From NCBI GenBank assembly GCA_965153355.1, contig OZ231127.1:16554001-16618000 (forward strand): a DNA stretch of 64,000 bases, in the 5' to 3' direction. The stretch is from Flaccisagitta enflata. Its lineage: Eukaryota > Chaetognatha > Sagittoidea > Aphragmophora. The notes beneath the pieces are model-generated. The model saw nothing but the letters and a program-made list of their open reading frames with translations. It was not told the origin of the DNA and ran no database searches. The first letter of the stretch is position 1. Each line of letters begins with the position of its first letter. Of the stretch, positions 52,310 through 63,291 are shown one piece after another. Position numbers and translations under genes: made by a program.

Positions 52310-53285
52310 TCCTTTATTCAGCTCTCATCTTTCAAAACAATCTTTGTTTGTGCTGCGGTTATACTGTGCAACTGTGGTCTTGTGGGCATGAAGACCGCGA
52401 TGAAATTCTTTTAAATGTTTTGTTCTGCGTTCAAAAGCGTGAAAAATATTTTGGCTGTTTTCTTGCCATCAACTCTGTTCAAGATGGCATCTGTCACTTT
52501 TCGGTTAGAACACAATGGAATTGGAATTGGAAATTGGAAATTTAATAGGGGCCCTCCGACCTCGAATTTGAGATCTCAAGAGGAAATGCTGGGGCACACG
52601 TGACAGATAATCATATAGGGATGTAAAAAACTGTCTGGCACTGTTACAATAAATCATGTTTTCTTCTCTTGACGATCGTAGAAGTTCTCTTTTTATCGAC
52701 GAGTGGTTGGAGGACGAGATGGTGATTGTTTGGAGCATCCCGTAAAAAGAGTTCGTCGAGTTGAATTATCAATATAGGAGGACAATAGAAAAAGGCTATT
52801 TCTAATCTAAAAGTTTCAGTTATGAACAGACTACACGTCATAATCTCTTTCAGTTAAAAAGCGTCTTAGGTATTAATACCTAATATAAAATATCATCAGA
52901 AAGTATTCTACCTCATTGAGAAAAAAAAAAGAATATTTTCATGGAAGCAATAAAAGCCTTAACTTGCTCAGCGTCAACACGAATAATCAACCACCGGCGA
53001 TCATGATAAAGATTGTAAATTCATGAATGTTCATCGAGTTACCAATCATCTATCTCAAGCCATTCTAAATTAAGTGGGTGGGGGAGGGGGGGAAGGGCGA
53101 TGGGGGTGGGAGATCAGAGACAACCGTGCAGAAATCATAAAAGAATAAAAAGCTTATTTAGTGGTGTTGATTTAAGAGAAAAAGGAACCAATTTCATTTG
53201 ATGTATAAGTGTAAAATTCAACGTAAAGATTAAACGCATCAATCCTTCAAGGGTCTAACTTCATGAAAATCATCGTCAGGGTAAA
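52310..53285. other. No gene supported
   Basis: Coding-like frames exist on both strands near 52640-52840 (plus: MFSSLDDRRSSLFIDEWLED; minus: LDELFLRDAPNN) but they exclude each other and have no splice support. A G-rich patch lies at 53075-53115. Confidence 0.35.
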
Positions 53286-53289
53286 GATT

Positions 53290-54172
53290 ACTTCAACTGA
53301 TTTTATCGTTTTCTACGCAATCATGTCGTACACCAGTGGGGCAAAAATAGCAATCCAAGTTTTTTTCAATTTGAGTGATTCTAAAGATTCTATCAATAAG
53401 AGAGTCCTTTCCATTTCGAAAAGCGTATTTTCCGTAATCAAAGATAAGATTTTGAATGGATTTTACATTTTTAGACATATCGGCAAAACGTTTGACGGCA
53501 AAATGTTCCAATTGATTTCTAAGTGATGAAGCAGAAAAGAGACGACGGGCTGTTTCATTACTCATATGCAACGGAAGATCAAAAATGATCTTTAACCATC
53601 TACAGTAAAAACTTTCAAGACGATTCCAATTTTTTTCCGGCATGTTAATGAAAGCAACGCATGAATATTTAAAAATTGATATCACAAGAGATTCAAATAT
53701 CTGCATAATCAGTGCCCTATTACTGAATTTTATTTTTCTGTTCATCTTTGCAATGGCGAGCACTTTGAATTGAGCCGAGTTGACGAGGTCCTTGAGATGC
53801 GCTTCCCACTTCATTCCAGAGTCGTATTTAACTCCGAGAATTTTCATTTCCGAGTTCCATTCTATCTTCTTCCCCAAGAGTTCGACATTCATCTCCTCCG
53901 CTATCTGTCTTTCCCTTTTCGAGCCTGTGAAGCAGATGATAGTCGATTTTTCTGCCAAAGGAATGAGACTCTAACACGTTGACCAGTCCTCGATTATCGC
54001 CAAGCGTCTCTTCAGAATCGAAACAGCTTCACGTGCGGTCGGCGAGACGGCGTAGGCGTTGAGGTCGTCGGCGAATTGGTTACCTCCTTCGTCAGATTCG
54101 TCGTTATCGATTGGAGTGTCGAAGGCGTAAGATAGACTGATCAACAAGCCTGTCCGACCAGTACCCTAACAA
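53290..54172 (-). pseudogene. Broken non-LTR retrotransposon RT, C-terminal half
   Basis: Minus strand: the catalytic-type box QFADDLNAYAVSPT at about 54075 is followed by IIEDWSTC, an in-frame TAG at about 53975, then EKSTIICFTGSK, the MKILGVKYDSGMKW strand and KVLAIAKMNRKIKFSN. It continues with a thumb-like region (VISIFKYSCVAF, FYCRWLKIIFDLP) and ends at 53293. The order fits Jockey-type RTs (ADD box, W-x5-x-K/F-T, ILGV). The fingers domain is missing or unrecognisable. One stop codon plus truncation indicates a dead copy. It is not a close relative of the one at 4.4-5.2 kb. Confidence 0.75.
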
Positions 54173-54179
54173 CCAGCTG

Positions 54180-54700
54180 CCACCACGAAAAAGTCGCACT
54201 CAACTAATCCAAGAAAATGTGATGTAAGAATATTGAAATAAAACTTGCATGGTAAGAACCAAGAAATAAAACTTTGAATGTAAGAACTTTATAATAGACT
54301 TCTTGGAGAAATGTCTCGGGATCGGTCATAAACAGCGCTAGATTCTGACAATTCCTAGGCTAGTATGGTACTACCTAGGAAAAAAAGGTTGGTCACACCT
54401 GTAGAATGTTAAGATTTATTTATTAGATATGAAATAAATCTTGATATAAAGAGTGTTAGTATGACCCATAACCTTATTTCTTCATAAAATGTCTTTGGCC
54501 AAGTCTTCTGTATTAATTCAAGAGCTTTTATAGAGGCTTGGGGATGATCTTATTCCACTGTGTGTGTGTGCAAATTTTGCATACCCATCGATCTGGAAGC
54601 AGCTTCATAGTTTTGCTCATCATTTTGAAATGGTTAAAGCTTCAGTAAGCAGATTGCGCTCACCTAGTAGATTTTTTGATGTTGATTAATTTTTTTAGTC
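54180..54700. other. No gene seen
   Basis: AT-rich unique sequence. Nothing recognised. Confidence 0.4.
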
Positions 54701-54704
54701 TTTT

Positions 54705-54894
54705 TAGTCGCGTACACGCGACTCAACAACCCGCTATGTCTGTCGGTCGGTTGGTTGGTTGGTCGCTTACATTTTATTTTTTTTACGATTTTATTTCTTT
54801 TACCTGACTGCTCCTGCCCAAATGGTCTAGTGACCTCAAATATGGCCCCTGCCCACCTGCACGCGACTTTGGTAGCCGTGTATCCGGCCTTGTT
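54705..54894 (+). mobile_element. HINE-like element, GTCGCGTACACGCGACT subfamily
   Basis: 190 bp after TTTTTAGTC TTTTTAGTC duplication. Palindrome AGTCGCGTACACGCGACT, GTCGGTCGGTTGGTTGG, core GGCCCCTGCCC, GCACGCGACTTTGG, AGCCGTGTATCCGGCCTTGTT. The core matches 43503 and 61754. Confidence 0.9.
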
Positions 54895-54899
54895 AAGAA

Positions 54900-55490
54900 A
54901 AACTTTTTAGCTGCTCTGGAAGCCAAAATATCCTAAGAAGAAGGTAATGCTGATTTTTTTTATTTTCTATTGTTATCATTTTTACAAATTTTGAAAGTAA
55001 CCGTTTTCACTCTATTGCTTGCTTTTTCTAAATGCTTTAAGCTACAGGATCCAAACTGCACTCATTTTGAAGATTATTTGAACCAGATTATTTTCTTTTT
55101 TCTAAAAAAGTATCTAACATTTCTAAAACCCAAGGTATCTCAAGTTAAAGGTGTGTCCAAACTTTTTTCTTTGCTTTAGTATCGAGCGACTTCACTGGCG
55201 CTGACCGAGTGTTTCAGTAGTCTCCTCAATAACTCCCTCTGTCAGTTTACGTCATCAAAAGCTTAAGGCTGGATGAACGGACTCTTACTTGGCAGATGAA
55301 GATGGGCAGGGGCAGTGATGGGAGAACAAAAATGGCAAGCGACTGTCCAAGCACGCGTCTAAAAACGATGGGGCGAGATTCTCGAGACAGACAAACGAAG
55401 AAGAGAAGGAATCTCAAAGGCTTCAGTTAACGGTTGTCCGTTAGAAATCTCGCAGAGGATTAACGAGTCACTCTCTTTATTCAGACTTGA
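54900..55490. other. No gene supported; HINE-like 3' scrap
   Basis: GGGCAGGGGCAGTGATGG near 55305 and CACGCGTCTA near 55350 resemble an eroded reverse HINE-like copy. No gene. Confidence 0.35.
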
Positions 55491-55495
55491 TCTCA

Positions 55496-55763
55496 GGGCG
55501 TGTTTCTAGTGAGCGCCAAAAACGCGTTTCTTCCTGTGAAACGCGATAACAGCGTGAACACATATTCAAGAATTTCAACCGTCCCATGAGGGAGTGAGCG
55601 AAGTGAGTGAGCGAGCCTGTGAATGGAGCAAGCAAGCGAAGCGAGCATAACGAAGCAGAGCACTGCGGAGCAAGTGAGCGGAGTGAGTGGTGCGAGCGAA
55701 CGAACATAGCGAGCGACCGTGTGGCCCGTTCAAAACGCGGTTGTCTCTGACTAGAAACGCCCC
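55496..55763. mobile_element. M2 MITE, copy c
   Basis: About 268 bp: GGGCGTGTTTCTAGTGAG at the left, ACTAGAAACGCCC at the right, with CTCA just before and just after. Interior octamers GAGTGAGCGAGCC and GAGCGAACGAACATAGCGAG. Confidence 0.85.
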
Positions 55764-55769
55764 CTCACA

Positions 55770-56405
55770 TTAAGAAATTGTGAATAGGAACTAGGAAAAG
55801 GATTAGCATATCGGAAACCTCATGCAATCTCAAAAGCCGAAACTGCGTGGGAGGTGAACACGAAAACCCGAACGCGCGTTGCCGAGCTGGGATTTAAGAA
55901 ACAATCTAATATGGCCGAATGTCGGCGGAGAAAGAAAACCGATAAATACCGAATAGCGGCATTCAGTAGAGATTACTCACGAGTCACGACTATCGAAAAA
56001 TTGATGATAAAAAGATCAACGCGAAGGCCAACGCGACCATAGGTTTACTATCTAGAGCAAAAGTATGCAACAGATGTTGTGAGCAATATCTCTGCTTAGA
56101 ATAAAAAATCCATATAAAAATCAGTGAGATTATGAAACTAGATCAAATCTCTGATCTAATGACGCAAACCGCATGTATCTAAGTCAAAGCATTTAAAAAT
56201 GAGAGACAAAACAAGATTGCTACTCCAAATCAAAAATGGCAAAAAATTGCTGATAATTATTGAAACATGGCACTCTGACACATTGCGCTGATACAAAGAA
56301 GCAATGACACACAAAACACAGTGTTAAACTTTTTGGTGGCTGGCTAGGGGGACAGCCCAAATCTCAACCCCTGCTTTGATCTTAAACAAAGCCGCTACTA
56401 AGCAA
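55770..56405. other. No gene supported
   Basis: A 62-codon plus-strand frame at 55854 has no domain or splice support. Confidence 0.4.
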
Positions 56406-56413
56406 AGGACATA

Positions 56414-56589
56414 CAGTAGGACCCCGCCTCATCGGTCCCATTGGGACCAAAGATTTTTCACCTTTATCTCAGATTTACCTTTAAAGAGAGGTAAAATAAC
56501 ATTAAATACTATCATTTGGGACCTTAAAATGTTGACATTTATTGATGGGAAACCTTTAAAGGCGGGGCTGTTATTGCGGGGTCCCACTG
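56414..56589. mobile_element. Pogo/Tigger-like MITE, 176 bp
   Basis: TA-CAGTAGGACCCCGCC at the left and GCGGGGTCCCACTG-TA at the right. The interior is nearly self-complementary (CCTTTAAAG pairs). TA duplication and CAGT...CCCCGC ends fit the pogo/Tigger group. Confidence 0.82.
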
Positions 56590-56594
56590 TATGA

Positions 56595-56836
56595 CAATGG
56601 TTGCATAGCAAGGCTTAAAAGAATCTCTCTTAAAGTCTCTTGAGGTATATCTTGCCAAATTACCTAAAATCTCTTTACAAATACATGCTGAGGCTTATGG
56701 AGGTGGTCATTGATGCCCAGGGAGGGAACACCAAGTATTGAATATTTTTTGGAATCATATTATGTATTATTTATTGAAAAGATCAATAAAGTCTTATGGT
56801 GTTGCCATACTTTTGCTCTAGATAGTAGTTCCTTTT
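56595..56836. other. No gene seen
   Basis: Short AT-rich spacer between two mobile elements. Confidence 0.4.
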
Positions 56837-57423
56837 GGGCAGCGGCCCCGGAGGGGCCGATGACCTATGATTCCACATAGGGCAATTTTCTCCGGTTTCC
56901 GTACGTCCCCCCCTCCTTGAAGCCTCAAAAAGACCTCCAAAACTGCAAATGAAGCCCTTTTGACCCCAAATAAGGCCTTTTAGACCCCAAATCAGGCCTT
57001 ACAGACCCCAAATCAGTCTATTCTGGCCCCAAATAAGGCCTCTCAGACCCCAAATCAGGCCTCCCAGACCCCAAATCAGGTTTCACAGACCCCAAATCAG
57101 GCCACTCAGACCCCAATTTAAGTCTCTCAGACCCCAAATCAGGCCTCGCAGACCCCAAATTAGACCTTTCAGACCCCAAATTAGACCCCTCAGACCCAAT
57201 ATCAGGCCTTTCAGACCCCAAATCAAGCCTTTCAGACCCCAAACCACGCCTCTCAGACCCTAAATCAGACCTTTCAGACCCAAAATCAGGCCCTTCAAAC
57301 CAGCTTCTCAAACCAGAGAAAATTGCCCTATGTCCGGGGCCGCTGCCCCTCTCACAATCTCAATCTCACATACACTAACTTAGGGGCATCGGGTACCGCT
57401 GACCATGTAACGCTTTTGCGACT
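56837..57423 (+). mobile_element. M3 element with 21-bp tandem repeat
   Basis: Left GGGCAGCGGCCCCGGAGGG, CGATGACCTATGATTCC, AGGGCAATTTTCTC; right GAGAAAATTGCCCTATG, CCGGGGCCGCTGCCC (the GATGACC part of this arm is deleted). Tail GGGTACCGCTGACCATG to GCGACTA. About 18 units of CAGACCCCAAATCAGGCCTCT. Confidence 0.88.
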
Positions 57424-57429
57424 ATTATG

Positions 57430-58745
57430 GTAATGGTCGGATAGAAGGTCAAACGGAGTCGTAAATGGAGAGAAAAACATACCGACAGAGGGACAGACCG
57501 ACTGACCGAAAGATAGACATAATGCTCGGTGCCAAGAGTCGGTTGCGGTCTTAATAATTGTATTCAGTTGTTTTATTAAAGAGCTAAGTATCTAATTCGA
57601 ACAAACTAAGTGGATTGAAGTCAATTGGACTAAAAAGTAATAACTCAAAGAAATGTTATAGCTTTAGGTGTTATCGTCATCGTTATGAAAGAAAATTTTA
57701 CATAATCTCATAATTACATAATCGCATGACTATGAGAAATGTTATCAACTTGATACCACGATTAAAGGTTTATTCTGATGAGCAATCGCGGCCCGTCAAC
57801 GCCCTCAAAACGAAGATGAATTTTCGCAACGAAAATAGAAAACACGAAAGAGCAACGTTAAGTACGGTAATAACCTTAGGAGAAAGCAGGAGAGGCCTAG
57901 AGGGAAAAGGGCGAAGAGTTCAAAAGGAAAGAAAAAGATAGGGATAGTTCCAAGTGTCAAACATGTTATCGAAAGACCTCGCGTAGTCTACGATATCCTC
58001 GCCTCGCTTGTTTAGTTATTCTCTGAAGATAACATTATGTTGACCAATGGTTAAAAGACTAACAGGGCTTTGATGTTCAAAGTGATTATGGGTAGTAATG
58101 GGTTGATGCTGTGGTAAAATGGTCGGAATGAATGATGATATTCAGAATATTGTTCAGGTCAAAAGGTTAACAGGCATGATTGTCTTCTTTTTTAGCCACT
58201 TGATTTTGAATTTTTTTATACGAATCATTTATGAAAGGTTTGGTTCCATCAATTCAGCCTCAATCCAATCTCTCCATGGAAAAGATCAGATATGATTTTT
58301 TTCAATGCACAATGGTGAATTTTAGATAATGTCCTACATTAAGTCGAAAGTCAGAATAACCAATTTAACCATACGAGGGTTGAACCCATAAAGTTCCCTC
58401 CTACATTTGATGGTACAGCGTTCTATATTATATCTAAAAGGTACTAAAGAAAGAATGTATGATTTAGAAGAACAAAAACAATTCATAGGAACCCATCGCT
58501 TAGAACTACTGAACATCGACCCGTTAGATCGCTCGCTTTCCCCCCTCCCCCAGAAAAAGGATTAGAGCCAGAAGAGGGAAGAGAATTTGAAAGGGTTCAG
58601 GAGTCAAAGGGCCAAAAAAACAAGAAATGGCAAGAAAACAAGAAGTCAAGAAACTGCGAGAGAAGAATGAAAAATGAGAAAGGATTCGAGAAGAACAGGA
58701 AGTGAAGTGTCGCAGGAGGCAAACAATCCACCAACCTTGAAAATA
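57430..58745. other. No gene supported
   Basis: 57480-57510 has a CGACAGAGGGACAGACC scrap. The 71-codon frame at 57726 and the 60-codon frame at 58334 lack support. Otherwise unique sequence. Confidence 0.4.
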
Positions 58746-58751
58746 GTTTTC

Positions 58752-58900
58752 TAGTCGCGTGTTACGCGACTCTATCAGCCACTTTTTGATTGGTCGGTTG
58801 GTTCGTCAGTCGTCAGTCCGTCGGTCGGTCGGTTGATCTATGCGTCACAAAGTCTTTTTCTGAGATTTGTAAGCCTTACCACGCGAATCAAAAAGCAAGA
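58752..58900 (+). mobile_element. HINE-like 5' part
   Basis: TAGTCGCGTGTTACGCGACT, ATCAGCC, GTCGGTCGGTCGGTTG, then a core without a 3' end before the nested block at 58949. Confidence 0.7.
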
Positions 58901-59387
58901 AAAAAGAAAAAAAGACGCACCTCTTTATTCAATAATGAAAAAGAAAAAAACAAGTCATCCAAGGATCGCACATGGTCAGCGGTACCCAATGCCCTGCTTA
59001 GAGTGATTAGCTGAAGAAGTAAAGTGAGAGCAGGGCAGCAGCCCCAAAAGGGCCAATGTCCTGTAGGGTGAATTTCCATACATCCTGAGAGAGCATTTTT
59101 GAGGCCTTATAGCAATTCTCCGTGATATTCAATGGGAATTTGGAATTTTTTCAAGTTCTTGTCATTTTGCTATGTTACGTTATTTTACATTTTTTTCAGT
59201 TTTAACTATTTTCCATGTTATTTGATGAGAAGCATGCATTTTTTGCTGTTCTGTTGCGGACAGGCAACTCTATAATAGGCTTTGTTCATCCGTTGGTCTG
59301 TCGGTCCGTTGGTCCGTCGGTCCATCAGTCTGTCCATAGAGGTGATTGAGTCAAAAAGTGAGAAAACGAGCGTTTTAGAAGCTTTTT

Positions 59388-60675
59388 GGGCAGCGGCCCC
59401 AAAGGGCTGATGTCCTGTAGGACAGCCGGAGACCCTAGAAAAGCTGATTTTTCAGCTTTTGCTTTTTTTTCAATTTTTCCTTTATTTCTCTTGTCTAAAT
59501 GTGCTCATTGAGTGGGTTAATTCCTTTTTTGTCATGGATCCATGGTCTGTAGCTACATTGTGTGAAAAAATTGCGGTTAATAACTCAATTTTAGCATTTT
59601 TTCTCAAATCATGAAAAAAATTGAGTTCAGATGGCAACTTTCAATTTTTCTCATTTTTGGCTTACAGATAGATTTTGAGACAAGGAATTCATCTAGAATG
59701 TCAAATCCTTTAGCACTTATCAATAAATAGGTCAAAACGCGCTTTTAAATATCTAAAAGCCCAAAAGCTTAACACCCAAGTTGTTAGAGCTCAAAAAGCT
59801 CAATTCTGAGCTTTTCAAAAGCTCAGAGTTGAGCTTTTTGAGACTTACCTCCTCCTATATGCAAGCTCAGAATTCAGCTTTTTGAGCTCTAGCAACTTGA
59901 GACTTAAGCTTTTGGGCTCAAAAAGCTGATTTCTGAGCTTTTAAATATTTAAAAGCGCATTTTGACCTATTCATTGATGAGTGCTAAAGGATGTGACATT
60001 CTAGATGGATTCCTTGTCTCAAAATCTATCTGTAAGCCAAAAATTAGAAAAATTGAAAGGTGCCATCTGAACCCAATTTTTTTCATGATTTCAGAAAAAA
60101 TGCTAAAATTGAGTTAATAACCGCAATTTTTTTACACAATGTAGCTACAGACCATAGATCCACGACAAAAAAGAAGTTAGCCCACTCAATGAGCTCATTT
60201 AGCCAAGAGAAGTTAAGGAAAAATTGAAAAAAAAAGCAAAAGCTGAAAAATCAGCTTTTCTAGGGTCTCCGGCTGTAGGACACAGGGGTGAATTTCCATA
60301 TGTCAGTCCATCTGTCTGCCCCCCCCCCTGTCTCAAGCCTCAATCCCTATCAAAAAACATGGGAAATTGATAAAATGCAAACTTCCCATTGGATAATATT
60401 GGAAATTGATGAAAAAAAAAATGTGAAATTTCCATTGAATAACATGGCAAATTGGTAAGAAATTGAAAAAATGCAAAACTCCTATTGAATATAATGGAAA
60501 ATTAATCCAAAGGCATCAAATATGCCCTCTCAAGATGTATGGAAATTCACCCCTGTTTCCCACAGGACATCGGCCCTTTAGGGTGGCTGCCCTTCTCTCA
60601 CTCCACTTTTTCAGCTATCACTCCAAGCAGGGCATCGGGTACCGCTGACCATGTGCAATCCTTGGATGACTTGTT
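59388..60675 (+). mobile_element. Inner M3-type element of the nest (level 3)
   Basis: Left GGGCAGCGGCCCCAAAGGG, TGATGTCCTGTAGGACA; right CCACAGGACATCGGCCC, GGTGGCTGCCC, tail GGGTACCGCTGACCATG, CAATCCTTGGATGACTTGTT. The core repeats AAATTGATAAAATGCAAA / CATTGAATAACATGG units at 60355-60520. Confidence 0.8.
59425..60273. mobile_element. Foldback element, 849 bp, with 9-bp target duplication (level 4)
   Basis: Two arms of about 415 bp: GCCGGAGACCCTAGAAAAGC at the left, its exact complement at the right, with matching landmarks all the way in (TGTAGCTACA, GATAGATTTTGAGACAAGGA, ATCTAGAATGTC). The centre is CTCAGAGTTGAGCTTTTTGA-like. TGTAGGACA lies on both sides. Long arms plus a 9-bp duplication suggest a Mutator-type non-autonomous element. 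No open frame. Confidence 0.93.
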
Positions 60676-60892
60676 GTGTATGTGTCTGTGTTGGAAGGGG
60701 GTTGGGAGGGGCGTTGGGTGTGGATGGAGGTTGGCTGCCCCTGCCCACCTGTCCACAATGATATTGTGACCCCGCGGCTCTTGTTTGTAAACTTTCCATG
60801 TTATTCAATAGGAGGATTGCATTTCATTAATTTCCCATGTTATTCAATTGGAGTTTGAGGCTTGAGAAGCTTCAGGGGGGAAGACGGACGGA

Positions 60893-61018
60893 CAGACAGA
60901 CAGACAGATGGACGGACGGACAGACGGACGGACGGACGGACGGACGGACGGACGGACGGACGGACGGACGGACGGACGGACGGACGGACGGACGGACAGA
61001 CGGACGGACGGACGGACA
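60893..61018. repeat. (GACG)n microsatellite
   Basis: About 31 GACG units with a few CAGA interruptions, inside the outer M3-type element rather than between HINE-like ends. Confidence 0.95.
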
Positions 61019-61079
61019 TACGGAAATTCACCCCTGTGTCCTACAGGACATCGGCCCTTTGGGGCCGCTGCCCAAAAAA

Positions 61080-61255
61080 CAATTTGAACTAATTTTTGTT
61101 GAGTCATGAATCCAAAAATCCCAATAACCCAAAAAAAGTAAAGTGTGACGGACGGACCGACGGACGGACCGACGGACGGAACGACGGACGGACTGACGGA
61201 CGGACCGACGGACGGACCGACAAAGCGGGGTGTAGAGTCGCGTAACACGCGACTA
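61080..61255 (-). mobile_element. HINE-like 5' part flanking the nest
   Basis: (GACGGACC)n at 61147-61220, AGCGGGGTGTAGAGTCGCG, TAACACGCGACTA. Its 3' side meets GGGCAGCGG, the same junction type as at 31869. Confidence 0.8.
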
Positions 61256-61259
61256 AAAA

Positions 61260-61540
61260 CTTTAAAGTTATACTTAGTTTTAAATATTGTTTAACACATC
61301 GTGAATTGACCGAACGCACGCCACTAAAAGGTGTAGACCTTTTTTCTTTATCTTCATCTTTCTTGTTTTGTGGAATAGAAACAGAGTTCGCTACCAAGTG
61401 CCGATTTGTGGAGGAAAGGGCGTTAGGGATAAGAGCTCTAAGGATACTTCAAAAATCAGAGCAAAGATATCCAGGCCCTAATTCTCAGGAATCACATAAG
61501 CCAGTTTCATGTCATCCAGAAAGGAAAAAAAGGAAATAAA
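61260..61540. other. No gene supported
   Basis: A 77-codon plus-strand frame starting at 61306 has no recognisable domain. CGCACGCCACTAAAAGGTG at 61315 resembles a HINE-like 3' repeat. Confidence 0.35.
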
Positions 61541-61544
61541 AGAA

Positions 61545-61661
61545 GGAAATAAAGAATGATTTCAGAAGGAGAAAAAGAAAGAATGTAAGAAAGCAAGAAA
61601 GAAAGAAAGAAAAAAAGAAAGAAAGAAAGAAAGAAAGAAAGAGAGAAAGAAAGAAAAAAAA

Positions 61662-61739
<78 letters not shown>

Positions 61740-61753
61740 GAAAGAAAGAAAGA
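61545..61753. repeat. (GAAA)n microsatellite
   Basis: About 45 AAGA units with small interruptions, abutting the next HINE-like copy. Confidence 0.95.
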
Positions 61754-61945
61754 AACAAGGCCGGATACACGGCTACCGAAGTCGCGTGCGGGTGGGCAGG
61801 GGCCATATTTGAGGTCACCAGATCATTTGGGCAGGAGCTGTGAGGTCAAAGAAATAAAATCATAAAAAAAAAGTAAAGTGTGACCAACCGACCAACCGAC
61901 CGACCGACGGACAAAGCGGGTTGTAGAGTCGCGTGCACGCAACTA
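61754..61945 (-). mobile_element. HINE-like element, complete
   Basis: 192 bp in reverse: AACAAGGCCGGATACACGGC, AAGTCGCGTGCGGGTGG, GGCCATATTTGAGGTCACC, GACCAACCGACCG, GTCGCGTGCACGCAACTA. Nearly identical to 43503-43697 over its length. Confidence 0.93.
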
Positions 61946-62036
61946 AAAAGAACCGCGAAAAGTACCTGAATATGGCAAAGCACAATGCAGAAAAACAACT
62001 TGAGGGTCTGTCTATTGGCCAATAACCGTGCCCAAA

Positions 62037-62200
62037 TACAAGGCCGGATACACGTCAATCCAGTTGCGGACGGTTTGGCAGGGGCGGTGCGAAAACCGCT
62101 CGGAATTCAAAAATGTGACGGACTGACGGACCGATGGACCGAAGGACCGACAGACCTATCGAACGACACGGCAAGGTGTAGAGTCGCGTATCCGCGACTA
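62037..62200 (-). mobile_element. HINE-like element, GTTGCGGACGG / GTCGCG mixed
   Basis: 164 bp in reverse: ACAAGGCCGGATACACGTC, CAGTTGCGGACGG, GACTGACGGACCG, GTCGCGTATCCGCGACTA. Confidence 0.88.
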
Positions 62201-62318
62201 AAAACCGTACATTTACTTATTGTACTAAAATCTTATCAATGTTGATGAAGTTACAAAAGATTCTGTCACTTGTGTGTTTTAGAGGGTGCTTACTTCAGAT
62301 GATCACCATTTTTAAACG

Positions 62319-62611
62319 AACAAGCCCGACCGGGCAACGATGCGTCCGGACTGTGTCTTTGCGTGTATTGATAGTGTGACTTATATGGAGAGACGGAAGG
62401 ACGAACAGACCGTTGAAACGACCAAGTAGTAAATGAGGCTCTCAAAAGTTGTTGGTTGATCATTTGTTTCAGTGTAGGATCTCATCGTGGCCAAAAACAG
62501 CCGAGAAACTCGGTTTTTGCACAGGCGTAACGGACGGACGGACGGACGGACGGACGGACGGACGGACGGACGGACCCTCTTATAGAGATGCGTTCCTGAC
62601 GGACGCATCTA
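62319..62611 (-). mobile_element. HINE-like element, GATGCGTCCG subfamily, complete
   Basis: 293 bp in reverse: AACAAGCCCGACCGGGC, CGATGCGTCCGG, core CAGTGTAGGATCTCATCG, twelve GACG units, TATAGAGATGCGTTCCTG, CGGACGCATCTA. Opposite-strand relative of 18361. Confidence 0.93.
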
Positions 62612-62717
62612 AAAAACGGACGGACGGACGGACGGACGGACGGACGGACGGACGGACGAACGGACGGACGGACAGACAGACCTTCTTATAGAGATGCGTT
62701 CCTGACGGACGCTTCTA
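62612..62717 (-). mobile_element. Second HINE-like 5' end in tandem
   Basis: (GACG)n, then TTATAGAGATGCGTTCCTG, CGGACGCTTCTA. It repeats the 5' third of the preceding copy directly, as a tandem end duplication or unequal exchange would leave. Confidence 0.85.
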
Positions 62718-62719
62718 AA

Positions 62720-63285
62720 AAAGCTAATACTTTCAGCTTAAACTAAATTTGAAGACCATTCAAAGATCCTTCAAATGGTCACTGATTTAATGCGATTTGT
62801 CGAAATCAAAGCTATTCAGGGAGCTGTTTTGTTTTTTTTTTGGGGGGGGGGCAAGGTTATGAATAAAATGGGGCACAGGATCTTGATCACAGAAAACTGG
62901 TATTTTTCGATTCTCTCAACTTTATACACCACTGGGAAAATTTAGTCGTTCCCACCTTGTATACCAAGTTTTATACCAAGAAAACGAGATGAGGGGGAGG
63001 GGCGCAAGGGTCAGAACATGACTCATGAGAGGCTTAGTGTCAAGCAATCACAAAACCTATCGTTTAACAAGTTCCTCAATCTCAATCTTAATCTTCTCTC
63101 CACAATTCCTCAATCTTGATTCCAAGCAAGAATGATCCACCCAACATTGCAGCTATTGATAAGTTTGCAATAAAATGCATCCATCTTTTTTTTTTTGCTA
63201 CATCCAATTACCCATACATGAAGTTATATGATAACGGTGAAAGACTAAAGGTACTCTTCCACAAATTTTCTGATGTACAAAAACA
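62720..63285. other. No gene seen
   Basis: Unique sequence with a G-run near 62843. Nothing recognised. Confidence 0.45.
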
Positions 63286-63291
63286 GAATTT

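Larger units (their letters stand above)
59251..60785 (+). mobile_element. HINE-like element of the nest (level 2)
   Basis: 5' CTGTTGCGGACAGGCAACT, TATAATAGGC, GTCGGTCCGTTGG, GAAAACGAGCGTTTTAGAAGC. After the insertion: GTGTATGTGTCTGTGTTGG, CACCTGTCCACAATGATATTG, TGTGACCCCGCGGCTCTTGTT. The same order as 47162. Confidence 0.82.
58949..61073 (-). mobile_element. Outer M3-type element of the nest (level 1)
   Basis: Right end: GGGGCCGCTGCCC at 61073, preceded by CTACAGGACATCGGCCC and GGAAATTCACCCCTG. Left end: AACAAGTCATCCAAGGATCG, GGTCAGCGGTACCC, GGGCAGCAGCCCCAAAAGGG. The core has TTCCATGTTATTCAAT-type units on both sides of the insertion, plus a (GACG)n tract. Confidence 0.75.

Noticed and set aside
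52640-52840. Short coding-like frames on both strands (FIDEWLED / LDELFLRD)
   Set aside because: The two readings are complements of each other, at most one can be real, and neither has splice or start support.
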